Source: Shewanella sp. VB17 (GTDB lineage Bacteria > Pseudomonadota > Gammaproteobacteria > Enterobacterales > Shewanellaceae). Taken from it: a stretch of DNA of 64,000 nucleotides. The stretch is from assembly GCF_013248905.1 (NCBI RefSeq), contig NZ_JABRVS010000001.1, positions 3,348,001 to 3,412,000 of the forward strand. The letters run 5' to 3'. The notes below the pieces were generated by a model, which made no database searches, had not been told where the DNA came from, and saw only the letters and a program-made list of their open reading frames with translations. Positions 46,601 to 55,830 of this stretch are shown piece after piece. Every line of letters starts with the position of its first letter. Positions within the stretch are counted from its first letter, which is position 1. The position numbers and the translations under genes were made by a program.

Positions 46601-47437
46601 TTGGAATCTAACCTCTCCTCCGGTATGGTACGTAATACCCTCATACTGGCCAAATTTGAACTTAAAAAACTCCTCTTTAATCCAAGAGGTTTGATTTCAC
46701 TCTTCGCGTTTTCACTGGTGTGGTTACTGCTTCTCCTTTACCCCATACGAACCGCATCGAGTTTTTTATTAACTGAAGAGTTCAAACAACTCATCAGTGG
46801 GATCTTTGGTGAAAACTCCATTAATGAACTATTTCAATGGAAAGTGGCAGAAATCGCCATTTTCTGGATAGCCGCACTCTACCTGTTTCCACTATTCAGC
46901 ATCTTCGTCACAGCAGATCAATTTGCGTCAGATAAACATAGAGGCTCATTTCGCTTTCTCACATTAAGAACCAGTCGCGACAGTATTTTTTTCGGGCGCT
47001 TCATCGGTCATATGCTGATCCAATCTTTGCTACTTACGCTCACAATACTTGCTACCATTATACTGGCAATATCAAGGGATATAACGCTCCTGCTACCCGC
47101 TGTAACCTCTGGAACTTTAGTTTTTATCAATTTATTCATCATTTTACTCCCTTATACTGCCATGATGGCCATACTCTCTTTGTATGCAAACACGGCAAGA
47201 CAAGCCACTATCTATGCCATCCTATTTTGGGCCGTGAGTGCCGTCATGATTGCGATTGTGCATAGCCAATTCGCTTCGCTTGCCCAATGGTTACAGTGGA
47301 TCCTGCCAGGTGCTCAAATTAGTATGATGATCAATACTCAAGGATTCGGTAGCTTTGTTTACGCGCCGATCCCACTACTGCAAGCTGGGTTCTTACTCTT
47401 TTTAGGACGTCAGTACATTCAAAGGAGTTCACTATGA
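46601..47437 (+). CDS. ABC exporter permease
   Basis: 278 aa with about six membrane helices (for example ISLFAFSLVWLLLLLYPI, IAIFWIAALYLFPLFSIFV, LFIILLPYTAMMAILSLYA). The start is a TTG at 46601 with AAGGG seven bases before it; an ATG eight codons on is possible. The stretch FVTADQFASDKHRGSFRFLT is typical of ABC-2-type permeases. Overlaps the ATPase gene by four bases, so the two form one exporter. Substrate unknown. Confidence 0.88.
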   Translation: MESNLSSGMVRNTLILAKFELKKLLFNPRGLISLFAFSLVWLLLLLYPIRTASSFLLTEEFKQLISGIFGENSINELFQWKVAEIAIFWIAALYLFPLFSIFVTADQFASDKHRGSFRFLTLRTSRDSIFFGRFIGHMLIQSLLLTLTILATIILAISRDITLLLPAVTSGTLVFINLFIILLPYTAMMAILSLYANTARQATIYAILFWAVSAVMIAIVHSQFASLAQWLQWILPGAQISMMINTQGFGSFVYAPIPLLQAGFLLFLGRQYIQRSSL

Positions 47438-48333
47438 GCCTAATAAAATGTGAGCAACTAAGTCAATTTTACGGCAGTAAATGTGCCCTAAACAATGTCT
47501 CTATTGAACTAAAAGCTGGCGCTCCCATCGCGTTAGTGGGCCCCAATGGGGCAGGCAAAACAACGCTATTTAGTCTATTGTGTGGTTATTTATTGCCGAG
47601 CTCTGGTTCGGTCACTATCATGGGTAAAAAACCTGGTAGCGCGAGTTTACTCGGCAATGTTTCTTCACTACCACAAGATGCCACTCTAGATCCAAACCTC
47701 AACTTGATAAGCCAATTTACCTTATTCGGCACCCTACAGGGACTGTCAGAAAAAGCATCAAGAGATGAGGCACATAGAGTCCTCTCACTGGTCGGTCTCA
47801 ACGAAGTAAGCAAACAAAAGCCGCAGTCTTTAAGCCATGGCATGAGTAAACGAGCATCCATCGCACAGGCCTTAATTGGCAAACCACAGTTAGTATTACT
47901 CGACGAGCCAACAGCAGGACTCGATCCGGTGAATGCAAAAGTGATCAGAGATCTGGTTAAGTCTCTTTCTCCGCAGATAACCTTTATTATCAGCTCACAT
48001 AATTTAGATGAATTGGAAAAACTCTGTGATCAGGTGCTCTATCTGGATCAAGGTCAACTAGGTCAATCCGTCTCCATACAAGAAAATGTAACCGATGAAT
48101 ACATTACCCTTTCGATGCAACGTTGTGATAGCACTCATCTTATTAGTGAAATACTCAGCTTTAAAGGCATCAATTCTGTCATTGCTAAGCAGGAAAATGA
48201 GTTCTTAATTCACTATAATGCCAGTGATGTAACCGATCTTGAAATACAATTATTTCAGCTGTTTACACAAAACCAGTGGCAATATAAAACCATACTTAAG
48301 GGCAGAAGTTTAGAAGATAAATTATTTTCTTAG
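47434..48333 (+). CDS. ABC exporter ATP-binding protein
   Basis: 299 aa. Walker A GPNGAGKTTLFSLL (about residue 36), Q-loop SSLPQDATLD, a signature-like LSHGMSKRASIAQALIG, Walker B LVLLDEPTAGLDP and the switch His in SSHNLDEL are all present, so it should hydrolyse ATP. A C-terminal extension of about 80 residues follows, as in CcmA/NatA-type ABC-2 subunits. Start ATG overlaps the permease stop (ATGA). Substrate unknown. Confidence 0.94.
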   Translation: MSLIKCEQLSQFYGSKCALNNVSIELKAGAPIALVGPNGAGKTTLFSLLCGYLLPSSGSVTIMGKKPGSASLLGNVSSLPQDATLDPNLNLISQFTLFGTLQGLSEKASRDEAHRVLSLVGLNEVSKQKPQSLSHGMSKRASIAQALIGKPQLVLLDEPTAGLDPVNAKVIRDLVKSLSPQITFIISSHNLDELEKLCDQVLYLDQGQLGQSVSIQENVTDEYITLSMQRCDSTHLISEILSFKGINSVIAKQENEFLIHYNASDVTDLEIQLFQLFTQNQWQYKTILKGRSLEDKLFS

Positions 48334-48353
48334 GACTCATCGCAGATCCTCTT

Positions 48354-48384
48354 AAAAGCACCAGCATACAGGGTGCTTTTATAC
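48354..48384 (+). terminator. Terminator after the ABC exporter operon
   Basis: AAAAGCACC (48354-48362) pairs with GGTGCTTTT (48372-48380) around a nine-base loop, 20 bases past the stop codon. Confidence 0.8.
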
Positions 48385-48463
48385 ATCATAGTAAGAGGAT
48401 CGGACTTGATATGTTATTTATAAGAAGAGTAATGTGTACCATTCATTATTTTTAGGCATAAAA

Positions 48464-48521
48464 AAGAGCTGTAATAAATTACAGCTCTTCAAAATTCTTT
48501 TGGATTAGCTAAAAGCTAATC
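48464..48521 (-). terminator. Two hairpins after the cold-shock gene, the distal one a terminator
   Basis: A perfect 11-bp stem (48464-48474 with 48479-48489) is followed by six Us on the minus strand and is a strong terminator. A second hairpin with arms GATTAGCT and AGCTAATC (48503-48521) lies nearer the stop codon and may protect the mRNA 3' end. Confidence 0.88.
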
Positions 48522-48532
48522 AAAGGCAAAGC

Positions 48533-48739
48533 TTAAACGACAGTAACGTTTTCAGCTTGTGGACCTTTCTGACCTTGAGTCACAGTGAATTGTACTTTCT
48601 GACCTTCGTCAAGAGTTTTGAAACCGTCAGAGTTGATTGCACGGAAGTGAACAAAAACATCTGGACCAGACTCTTGCTCGATAAATCCAAAACCTTTGTC
48701 AGAGTTGAACCACTTAACAACGCCAGTAACTTGAGACAT
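48533..48739 (-). CDS. Cold-shock protein, CspA family
   Basis: 68 aa single OB-fold RNA/DNA chaperone that melts RNA structure. RNP1-like KGFGFIEQESG and RNP2-like VFVHFRAI are present, after the usual opening TGVVKWFNSDKG. Family members are induced by cold or in stationary phase; which one this is cannot be said. It is a single-gene transcript with a strong terminator. Confidence 0.97.
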   Translation of the reverse strand: MSQVTGVVKWFNSDKGFGFIEQESGPDVFVHFRAINSDGFKTLDEGQKVQFTVTQGQKGPQAENVTVV

Positions 48740-49023
48740 GATATAAATCCTGTAACTTAATAAAATATAGCCTAAACGGCAGTAGAGCTTGAAAATGCCG
48801 GCATCACTTTATGTTAACAGGACGAACAAATCGTATTGGAACATGAAATAAATGCAACTTTCGAGCTGTGTCCACTATAAATGATTCTGGAGGTATGTCA
48901 ACAATGAAATGACGAGGAAATCTACTTTTTACTGGCAGATCTGACCCTTAGTTTCCATTGCATAATCATCAACAAATTGAATTAAAAATCATCATTTCGA
49001 TGGTTGTAAAAACGTACTCCCCT

Positions 49024-49836
49024 CTAGATAGCCTTAAAGACTTCTATTTTGAAATCTAATTCGCATGTCAGGCCCTCTGTTACCAAAGTAGATTTCTGTT
49101 CATCTGTCAATTTCCAGCTATATGGCGTCATATTTAAAAAGTGACCAATATCAGTTTCATCTTGAAGGCACATAACTGATGTTAAATTCTCACGATGCAA
49201 TAATTCAAACTGTGGGATCTCACTACTGCCTGTCATATGCAACTTAGGATCTGCATAAATTAATTGCTTGAGTGCAAAATGATGGTGCTCCCCTGCAGAC
49301 GCAGTGATCAATATGCCTTCTTTTTTAACCACTCGCCTTAGCTCATCATCCTGTGAGGGAGCATAAATACGCAGCATAAAATCAAAACTGTCATCCGCAA
49401 AAGGCATTTCAAAAGCACTGGCCACACAAAAGTCGATGTCTTTATATCGTTTTGACGCATATTTTAATGCTGACTTTGAAATATCGAGTCCTTGCAGAGT
49501 AAACTCACCCAAAGCAGACAAGCTGGCTTGCAGACGGTGGCTATAATAACCTTCACCACAACCTATATCCAATCCCGTTTTAGCTGCTTTACCGTAACAA
49601 GAGGCAAGTTCATTAATCCGATCGCTTAACCCCTGATAATGACCTTTATTCAAAAACTCTCGCCGAGCAAACATCATGTCTTTATTATCACCAGGGTCTT
49701 TCGATCCCTTATTTTGTACTGGTAACAAATTCACATAGCCCTCTTTAGCACAATCAAATCGATGGTTACTCGGACAACACCACGTTTTCGCTTGTAATAA
49801 AAGCGTCTGCTTACATATGGGACATTGGTATTTCAT
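49024..49836 (-). CDS. rlmA: 23S rRNA (guanine-N1) methyltransferase RlmA
   Basis: About 270 aa. RlmA methylates G745 of 23S rRNA. An N-terminal zinc finger (CPICKQTLLL with CCPSNHRFDCAKEGY) is followed by NLLPVQNKGSKDPGDNKDMM, the AdoMet site GLDIGCGEGYYSHRL and catalytic-domain motifs LRIYAPSQDDELRRVVKKEG. Length is normal. The ATG at 49836 (MKYQCPIC) is preferred to one four codons upstream. Confidence 0.94.
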   Translation of the reverse strand: MKYQCPICKQTLLLQAKTWCCPSNHRFDCAKEGYVNLLPVQNKGSKDPGDNKDMMFARREFLNKGHYQGLSDRINELASCYGKAAKTGLDIGCGEGYYSHRLQASLSALGEFTLQGLDISKSALKYASKRYKDIDFCVASAFEMPFADDSFDFMLRIYAPSQDDELRRVVKKEGILITASAGEHHHFALKQLIYADPKLHMTGSSEIPQFELLHRENLTSVMCLQDETDIGHFLNMTPYSWKLTDEQKSTLVTEGLTCELDFKIEVFKAI

Positions 49837-50336
49837 GCTCTCTTCCATCGAATTGTGGATAAACTAGGCTGCTCATACGTATGATTAACTACCACCGTTG
49901 ATAACGTCCTATGATACGCTACCCGTATTAATTAGAGATCATATTTTTTCGTGAATACGGCTAATATTAACTCACTAAGATTGTTAGATTGGGATCATTG
50001 AACTGTGATTGGATAAAGAGCTGGTAACGGCACGATTCACTCCATTGACCATTAACAATATAAATCATCGTCGAAAATAGCATCCTAATTGATATTTTAC
50101 CTACCTAGAATTACCTCTACCGAAAATTTTTTACATAAAGTATATTAGGTATAAATCGTCTATTTAAATATAGTCAACGCATGTCCCCTTATTGTTAAAT
50201 AATAATGCATCATCATTATTTAACAATAAGTAATTTGACAGTATCTCTTATATTAACTCACTTAATAATAATGAGAAAATCACTCACGGACAGAAAGCCT
50301 GCATTGGCTTAGTTGTTTCAATACAAGGAATATATT
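49837..50336. other. Intergenic region upstream of the MHS transporter
   Basis: Divergent control region for rlmA and the transporter. It contains a perfect 16-bp inverted repeat (listed separately). No gene was recognised. Confidence 0.4.
50188..50230. promoter_or_regulatory. Perfect 16-bp inverted repeat upstream of the MHS transporter
   Basis: Arms CTTATTGTTAAATAAT (50188-50203) and ATTATTTAACAATAAG (50215-50230) are exact reverse complements around 11 bases. It lies about 107 bases before the likely GTG start, and TTGACA follows it at 50235. It may be an operator or a leader hairpin. Confidence 0.5.
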
Positions 50337-51680
50337 GTGTATATAAACATTAATGCATATCAAAATAATAGTACTAATGAAGCACTCGTTTCAGCACCAT
50401 TTGATGTTGTGGATAAAGCCACTTTACAACGTGTTCTCGCTGCTTCTGCAATTGGAAATTTTGTAGAATGGTTTGACTTCGCTATTTATGGTTTTATGGC
50501 TGTGATCATAGCACAGCACTTTTTCCCCACAGGGGATCCTTCCGTTGCTTTAATGCAAACATTTGCGGTCTTTGCCGTCTCTTTCGCTTTGAGGCCTCTC
50601 GGGGGAATATATTTTGGGTCTTTAGGCGATAGAATTGGGCGAAAAAAAGTACTCGCGTTCACCATTATATTAATGGCAAGTGCTACAGCAATGATCGGAG
50701 TACTTCCTACATATGACAGTATCGGACTTGCTGCACCGCTGCTGCTTATATTTGCACGTTGTATACAAGGATTTTCAGCAGGTGGAGAGTATGCTGGTGC
50801 CTGTGCGTTCGTGATGGAACACTCACCACGTAATAAAAGAGGGCGTTACGGCAGCTTTGTGCCAGTATCGACTTTTGCAGCCTTTGCGAGCGCGGCATTA
50901 TTAAGTTTACTCATGAATGAGTCTATCTCTGAACAGAATATGCAAGATTGGGGATGGAGAGTCCCATTTTTATTAGCAGCACCACTGGGGTTAATCGGTT
51001 TATATATTCGTATTAAACTCGATGAATCACCCGCTTTTAAAGTACTAAAAGCAAAGAATGGACCTGAATGTGTGCCACTCAGATCGGTGATATCACAACA
51101 TAGAACACGTATGATTTGTTTAATGGCCTTTATATCGGCGACTGCATTATCTTTTTATATGTTTACGAGTTATTTTTCCACATATATGCAAACAGTAGGT
51201 GGTGCACCTCGCAGTACAGCATTACTTGCCAGTCTTATCGCCTTAGTATTCGCAGCCGCGTTATGCCCTATCATTGGCCGCTATACTGATTGGATCGGAC
51301 GTAAGAATACGATAATAACAGCATGTACAACTCTCATACTCACCGTGTTTCCGGCTTATTATTTAGCCGGAAGTGGCACTCTTGGTTATTCAATTCTCGG
51401 GGCGGGATTAATGGCAATTGGTGCCGTAATATGCAGCGTTGTCACGGCGATATTGTTATCTGAGTTATTCCCAACAGAAGTGCGTTATACCGCATCAGCA
51501 TTGTGCTATAACGTGTCTTATACTATTTTTGGCGGCACAGCACCTTTAATTGCCACCTGGTTAATCAGTATTACAGATAGTAATTTAGCCCCAGCATGGT
51601 ATTTGATCATCATTGCTATTGTTGCATTGATAGGTGGCTTAACATTACCTGAAACGAATGGTTGCTCACTTGATGAATGA
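50337..51680 (+). CDS. MFS transporter, metabolite:H+ symporter (MHS) type
   Basis: About 447 aa with 12 membrane helices. The opening helix AASAIGNFVEWFDFAIYGFM, the loop GSLGDRIGRKKVLAFTIILM, and GFSAGGEYAGACAFVMEHSP are hallmarks of the ProP/ShiA/KgtP group, which import small organic acids, osmolytes or shikimate with protons. A GTG at 50337 with AAGGA seven bases before it is preferred over a TTG eight codons upstream. Single gene; substrate unknown. Confidence 0.9.
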   Translation: MYININAYQNNSTNEALVSAPFDVVDKATLQRVLAASAIGNFVEWFDFAIYGFMAVIIAQHFFPTGDPSVALMQTFAVFAVSFALRPLGGIYFGSLGDRIGRKKVLAFTIILMASATAMIGVLPTYDSIGLAAPLLLIFARCIQGFSAGGEYAGACAFVMEHSPRNKRGRYGSFVPVSTFAAFASAALLSLLMNESISEQNMQDWGWRVPFLLAAPLGLIGLYIRIKLDESPAFKVLKAKNGPECVPLRSVISQHRTRMICLMAFISATALSFYMFTSYFSTYMQTVGGAPRSTALLASLIALVFAAALCPIIGRYTDWIGRKNTIITACTTLILTVFPAYYLAGSGTLGYSILGAGLMAIGAVICSVVTAILLSELFPTEVRYTASALCYNVSYTIFGGTAPLIATWLISITDSNLAPAWYLIIIAIVALIGGLTLPETNGCSLDE

Positions 51681-51839
51681 GCTTAATTCATCCGCTTGTG
51701 AACGAGGGGAAAGTCAGCTCAATAGACACTGAATATAACCATACTAGCCTTAATTCCCATTAACATAAAAAACTTACTCGTCCTCTTATACCAGAGGACA
51801 TAAGCTATTGCATCGGTTTTCGATAACACACGTATTTTT

Positions 51840-52403
51840 TTACTCTGTACCTGAAATCAACAAAGCACGCTGTACTTGATCAGATGTCATTCCTGTCACT
51901 TGCATTTTTGCCCCTAGTTTGGACTGTATAGTGGCAATACTCACTGGCTCACGATCAAGAATAATCATCATATTATGACCTATATTATCTTCAGTTGCTT
52001 TACTCAACTTTTCAGCACCGATAGCAGTTAACTCGATATTAATAGAGGGTTTATCACTGGAGTTAGAATGCAAATCAGCGCTGGAGCTGAGACTTAATAT
52101 ATCTTCATTACCTATAATTTCAGGCCCGATGAGTTTATATTGTTTACCTCTAAAAATAACATTTTCTAAAAATGGCTTATCATCACACCCTATATCGTTA
52201 GCATCGACATTGACACCTTTCTGACTTTTACCCACCGAGACAATGAAAAAACGAAGCTGAGTTTGGGTTGCCTCAGATCCCACCTCAATATCTGCAACGG
52301 GTACCGTCACTCTTTGATCTTCAAGAGAAATCGACAACACTGAATAAGATATCAAATTGATACCTATGATCACGGTAAGAACTAATAACCATTTAATTAT
52401 CAT
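51840..52403 (-). CDS. Membrane-anchored protein with an orphan SecD-type P1 head domain
   Basis: 187 aa with an N-terminal membrane segment (about 4-24) and an extracytoplasmic part. The last 80 residues (SINIELTAIGAEKLSKATED, NIGHNMMIILDREPVSIATI, KMQVTGMTSDQVQRALLI) follow the pattern of the SecD/SecF first periplasmic domain head (LTxxGAxKFxxxT, IGxxLAIVLD, xITG). No SecDF-like transmembrane bundle is present. It could bind a periplasmic substrate or be a relic domain. Function unknown. Confidence 0.75.
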   Translation of the reverse strand: MIIKWLLVLTVIIGINLISYSVLSISLEDQRVTVPVADIEVGSEATQTQLRFFIVSVGKSQKGVNVDANDIGCDDKPFLENVIFRGKQYKLIGPEIIGNEDILSLSSSADLHSNSSDKPSINIELTAIGAEKLSKATEDNIGHNMMIILDREPVSIATIQSKLGAKMQVTGMTSDQVQRALLISGTE

Positions 52404-52550
52404 AAAGTGCCTAAACGAGGATTAAAATAAGGCTGCTATATTACCAGCAGTAACCCTGAATAAAAATAAATTTTGGTGGTTTGATACGCTAGGTAACAAT
52501 AATGTCGCTTATTAAAGCCATAGAGGAAAGAAATATAACGTAACTAAAAG

Positions 52551-52742
52551 TTAATCTTTATTAGTCAATTGCTTAGCTACTTCTACAGATTCAAAATACG
52601 TTTCAATCATTTTTTTACCGTAAGATCGTACCATGGGACCATTACTTTGCTCTGTCATCCACAACCATTTAGCCACCACGAGTGGATCTGGCATCACTGA
52701 GGGATCGACTAATTTTGCTGCTTGCTTGAATAACTTACTCAC
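52551..52742 (-). CDS. Small conserved hypothetical protein, 63 aa
   Basis: Starts at a GTG (52742) with GGAGG five bases upstream, a strong ribosome site. The product is about 63 residues, helical, with WLWMTEQSNGPMVRSYGKKM as its most distinctive stretch; no signal peptide or membrane segment. I do not recognise a family. The good ribosome site and ordinary amino-acid mix support it as a real gene. Confidence 0.6.
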   Translation of the reverse strand: MSKLFKQAAKLVDPSVMPDPLVVAKWLWMTEQSNGPMVRSYGKKMIETYFESVEVAKQLTNKD

Positions 52743-53110
52743 TTCTGCCTCCACTCATCGCTAGATATAACACTGACCATATGATTCAATGTCAGTCTTA
52801 AGGACTACATTAGCATTCATGTAACCCAATCACAAACCATTAAAAGAATGAATATGATAATCGAGCAGCTATTTTATAGTGGAATGGTAGGACGATTGTA
52901 ATGACGAGATTTTAACGTATCTTATGCACTTAATTTCCTGCTCCCTAAATGATCTGGAAACGATGAGAGCACGCGGCATAATGAACTCCCTTTTACTCTA
53001 AATTTAGAAAGTGCCACCTTAAATCATCTCTAGGATTTAACATACACTTCATGCTTACCCATATGGCTGATAAGCTGATTTTTTCTTCGCTGTAAACATA
53101 CCCACGTGCA

Positions 53111-53391
53111 TCAAACTACCTGGTTAATCATTAGTTGGTAAGTAGCAATAATAAAAAACAGCCCTATGACATCAATGATGACAGATAATAGCTGGCTATG
53201 ACTAAAAAGCACAACAAAGATAGGGGCCAAAATAGCGATATTAAGCGGCGCTGCTTAACCCGAGCTCAGGTTATCTAATTCAACCAACCGGTCTTGAACA
53301 TATTTCCGAAATTGCATCAAACCGATAAGCAGCTGTTCTTCTTATCTATACACTCTTTAACAATAGGTGCCGTTATATTTATGACTTTCAT
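53111..53391 (-). pseudogene. Decayed small membrane-protein gene (perhaps DoxX-like)
   Basis: Minus-strand pieces read in order: MKVINITAPIVKECIDKKN (from 53391), then after a frame change IGLMQFRKYVQDRLVELDNL, an in-frame TAA at 53255-53257, then an intact hydrophobic end PLNIAILAPIFVVLFSHSQ and LLSVIIDVIGLFFIIATYQL, stop at 53111. The two hydrophobic helices at the end look like the tail of a DoxX-type protein of about 120 aa, but this is a weak guess. It fills part of an 890-base gap without intact genes. Confidence 0.4.
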
Positions 53392-53538
53392 AAAATACTG
53401 TCAATCAACAGTATTTATCAATACATACAACGAAAGTTATTCTAAAACATGAAAAGTCATACTCAGTTGAAACACTAAACGCGTGTACACGACAGACGGT
53501 AACATGGCATAAGCGTCATCCCCTGCTATACTGACTAG

Positions 53539-53631
53539 ACATCTAAAGAATATTACCAGTAGCGCACGGCTCTTTAAATAGAGCCATTTCCCTAGACCCA
53601 AAACAATCGGAATAGTTTTGGGTCTTTTTTT
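53539..53631 (+). ncRNA. Candidate small RNA ending in a strong terminator
   Basis: Two stem-loops stand one after the other on the plus strand: GGCTCT/AGAGCC (53568-53585) and an 11-bp stem (53594-53604 with 53615-53625) followed by seven Ts. No plus-strand gene lies upstream for about 1.9 kb, so this terminator must end some other transcript. TATACT (53527-53532) could be a -10 box, giving an RNA of roughly 90 bases; no good -35 box was seen. No known family was recognised. Confidence 0.45.
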
Positions 53632-53648
53632 ATTTAAAAATCAAGTAT

Positions 53649-54452
53649 CTATCTACCTACCAGTTTTGCTGCTTGAGTAAATAAGTTAAAAAAGTTATTG
53701 CTGGTATACTCAGCCAATTCTTCGTAACTGTCGCCTCTAAGTTCAGCAATAAACTCAGCGACATCTCTGACATACGCAGGTTGATTTTCTTTGCCTCGAT
53801 GAGGCACTGGTGCTAAATAAGGTGAGTCTGTCTCAACAAGTAACCTATCTCTAGGCACTTTACGCATAACCGTTCGCAGATCACCCGCATTTTTAAAGGT
53901 GGCGATCCCAGAAACTGAAATATAAAATCCTAAATCAATCGCCGCTTTTGCCATCTCCCAACTTTCAGTGAAACAGTGCAATACCCCGCCAACTTTATCT
54001 GCATGGCCATTTTTGAGAAAGTTAAGTGTATCTTCACGCGCATCTCGAGTGTGAATAATCAAAGGTTTATTGACTTCTACCGCTAATTCAATTTGTTGCT
54101 CAAAACAGCTCTGCTGTAAGGCTTTTGTTTCATTAGCATAAAAATAGTCCAAGCCTGTTTCACCAATTGCAACGACCTTAGGCTCTTTAACGAACTCATC
54201 CAACTCCAGTCTATTTAGACCCTCTTGCACATCCAATGGATGCACACCAGCAGACAAGAAAACCTGATCAAACTCAGCCATCTTGTCACGCATAGAAATA
54301 AATCCTTGCTGACGAACATTAACACATAAAAAATAATCAACGCCTTTGGTCTTTGCATGGGCAAGGATCTCTCTAAGACTGTGTTGATCAGGTGCCGCTT
54401 TTAAACGGTCAAGGTGACAATGAGAATCGATAAGCACGGGGTTATCCAACAA
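53649..54452 (-). CDS. TatD-family deoxyribonuclease/hydrolase (YcfH-like)
   Basis: 267 aa metal-dependent TIM-barrel hydrolase. Metal ligands are in IDSHCHLDRL, GETGLDYFYA, HTRDAREDT, GVLHCFTESW and VETDSPYLAP. The family acts on DNA ends and in some cases D-aminoacyl-tRNA. It is the last gene of the pabC-mltG-tmk-holB-pilZ-tatD series, the normal place for YcfH. Confidence 0.95.
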   Translation of the reverse strand: MLDNPVLIDSHCHLDRLKAAPDQHSLREILAHAKTKGVDYFLCVNVRQQGFISMRDKMAEFDQVFLSAGVHPLDVQEGLNRLELDEFVKEPKVVAIGETGLDYFYANETKALQQSCFEQQIELAVEVNKPLIIHTRDAREDTLNFLKNGHADKVGGVLHCFTESWEMAKAAIDLGFYISVSGIATFKNAGDLRTVMRKVPRDRLLVETDSPYLAPVPHRGKENQPAYVRDVAEFIAELRGDSYEELAEYTSNNFFNLFTQAAKLVGR

Positions 54453-54576
54453 TGATCAGAAAATAACAAGAAGTGGAGGATACAAGCCTAGCTTGTGTAG
54501 GTCAAATGAGGAAATATACCCAAGCCACTTCTCGACATGCTAAATTCTACATATTGAGCGAGTTTGGATATACAAG

Positions 54577-54906
54577 CTACATGGTGCTGGTCTGATCGCC
54601 AGATGCGAGCTCTCTGGACAATAAATTTTCAATATGATGCTTATGCGACTCAGGATCTGTCATGATTTTCACCCCTATACCAATAGGCCGTCCACCGGAT
54701 GCTCCCAAAGGATTGATCCACACCACACGACCCGTAAACTCGAATTTAGTCGTTCCACCGGGTAATTGATAGGATATGGTTAACTCTTCTCCGAGAAAAT
54801 GGCTCTCACTGGTTGACACGAATAATCCTGCCGGTTTAATAAAAGGCATATAAGCACGATACAACTGAGATAAGGTATCAAAATTTACAGCGAGATCTAT
54901 CATCAT
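54577..54906 (-). CDS. PilZ-domain protein (type IV pilus PilZ-like)
   Basis: 109 aa. The PilZ fold is read from YMPFIKPAGLFVST, FEFTGRVVWINPLGASGGRP and IGIGVKIM. The RxxxR c-di-GMP motif is absent, as in Pseudomonas PilZ itself, which binds PilB instead of the nucleotide and is needed for type IV pilus assembly. It follows holB by seven bases, the same order as in Pseudomonas and Shewanella. Confidence 0.92.
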   Translation of the reverse strand: MMIDLAVNFDTLSQLYRAYMPFIKPAGLFVSTSESHFLGEELTISYQLPGGTTKFEFTGRVVWINPLGASGGRPIGIGVKIMTDPESHKHHIENLLSRELASGDQTSTM

Positions 54907-54913
54907 TCACTTA

Positions 54914-55829
54914 TCATAACGTTAATTGTTTATATTCTAAGATAAACCCTTGAAAAAGAGCTAAATAGCTCACATTTGGCATGCTACTTAACGTATGGTG
55001 AGTACTCATGATCTTAGTCGTTAACTCTGACACTTTTACTCTTAACAAGGCGTCAAGCTGCGTTTGTTTAACTAATTTTTGTTTTAAAATTAAATACAAA
55101 ACTTGGATTGCATCTGCAACGTGTTTTTCATTTATAGTAATTAAATTAGCACACAGATGGCCAGAGGACAAACTTTGAACCCAGTCTTTTCGCAATTGCA
55201 GTAATTGCTCATACCGTTGATTTTTCAATGCGTTCGCCAATGCTAACGGTCCCCCCATCATAGGTAAGCACCAGATGACATCGGATGTAAGCTCACTATT
55301 TTGAGCTAGCCAAGCTTTTATTTCATCATGGCTTGGCGCCTGAAAATGCAGCCTCTGACACCGACTGCTAATGGTTGCCATCAATCTTGAAGGGGCATCA
55401 GACTGCAATAATAATAACGTCTGTTTACCTGGTTCCTCGAGCGTCTTAAGTAACGCGTTCGCCGCTGCCGTATTCAGTTTCTCACTGTGACTTATCACCG
55501 CGACTCTCCATCCTCCTTGTTGGGAAGTAGACGTCAGCTTTTGACAAAGTTCTCTTATCTGATCAACCTTAATTTGATGACCATCTGCCACGACATGATA
55601 AAAGTCAGGATGACTATTGGCTTCAACGAGCAAACAAGCTTTACAAAATCCACACGCCCCTGTTACCCCTAGCGTCTGACACATTGCCGCTTTCGCTAAT
55701 GCTAAGGCCAACAATTCCCCCGCCATACCCCTCACCAACACCAATCAGGTATGCATGCCCTACCTGCTGGGACGTTAGCTTAGTGCAAAAATCATTAATG
55801 ACAGGTACCAGCCAAGGAATATTCTCCAT
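54914..55829 (-). CDS. holB: DNA polymerase III delta' subunit, with an apparent frameshift
   Basis: Clamp-loader subunit delta' of the replicative polymerase, expected about 305 aa. The first 36 residues (MENIPWLVPVINDFCTKL, then HAYLIGVGEGYGG) are in one frame from the ATG at 55829, and the rest (GELLALALAKAAMCQTLG, then zinc site CGFCKACLLVEANSHPDFYH) is in the next frame, down to the stop at 54914. The join is a run of five Gs (minus strand; 55717-55721 on plus); removing one G restores GYGG-ELLAL. It overlaps no other gene; tmk ends one base upstream. As holB is essential, a base-call error or slippage is more likely than a null allele. Confidence 0.85.
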
Positions 55830-55830
55830 T

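Noticed and set aside
50235..50280. Sigma-70 promoter for the MHS transporter starting at TTGACA (50235)
   Set aside because: No TATAAT-like hexamer lies at 16-18 bases from it.
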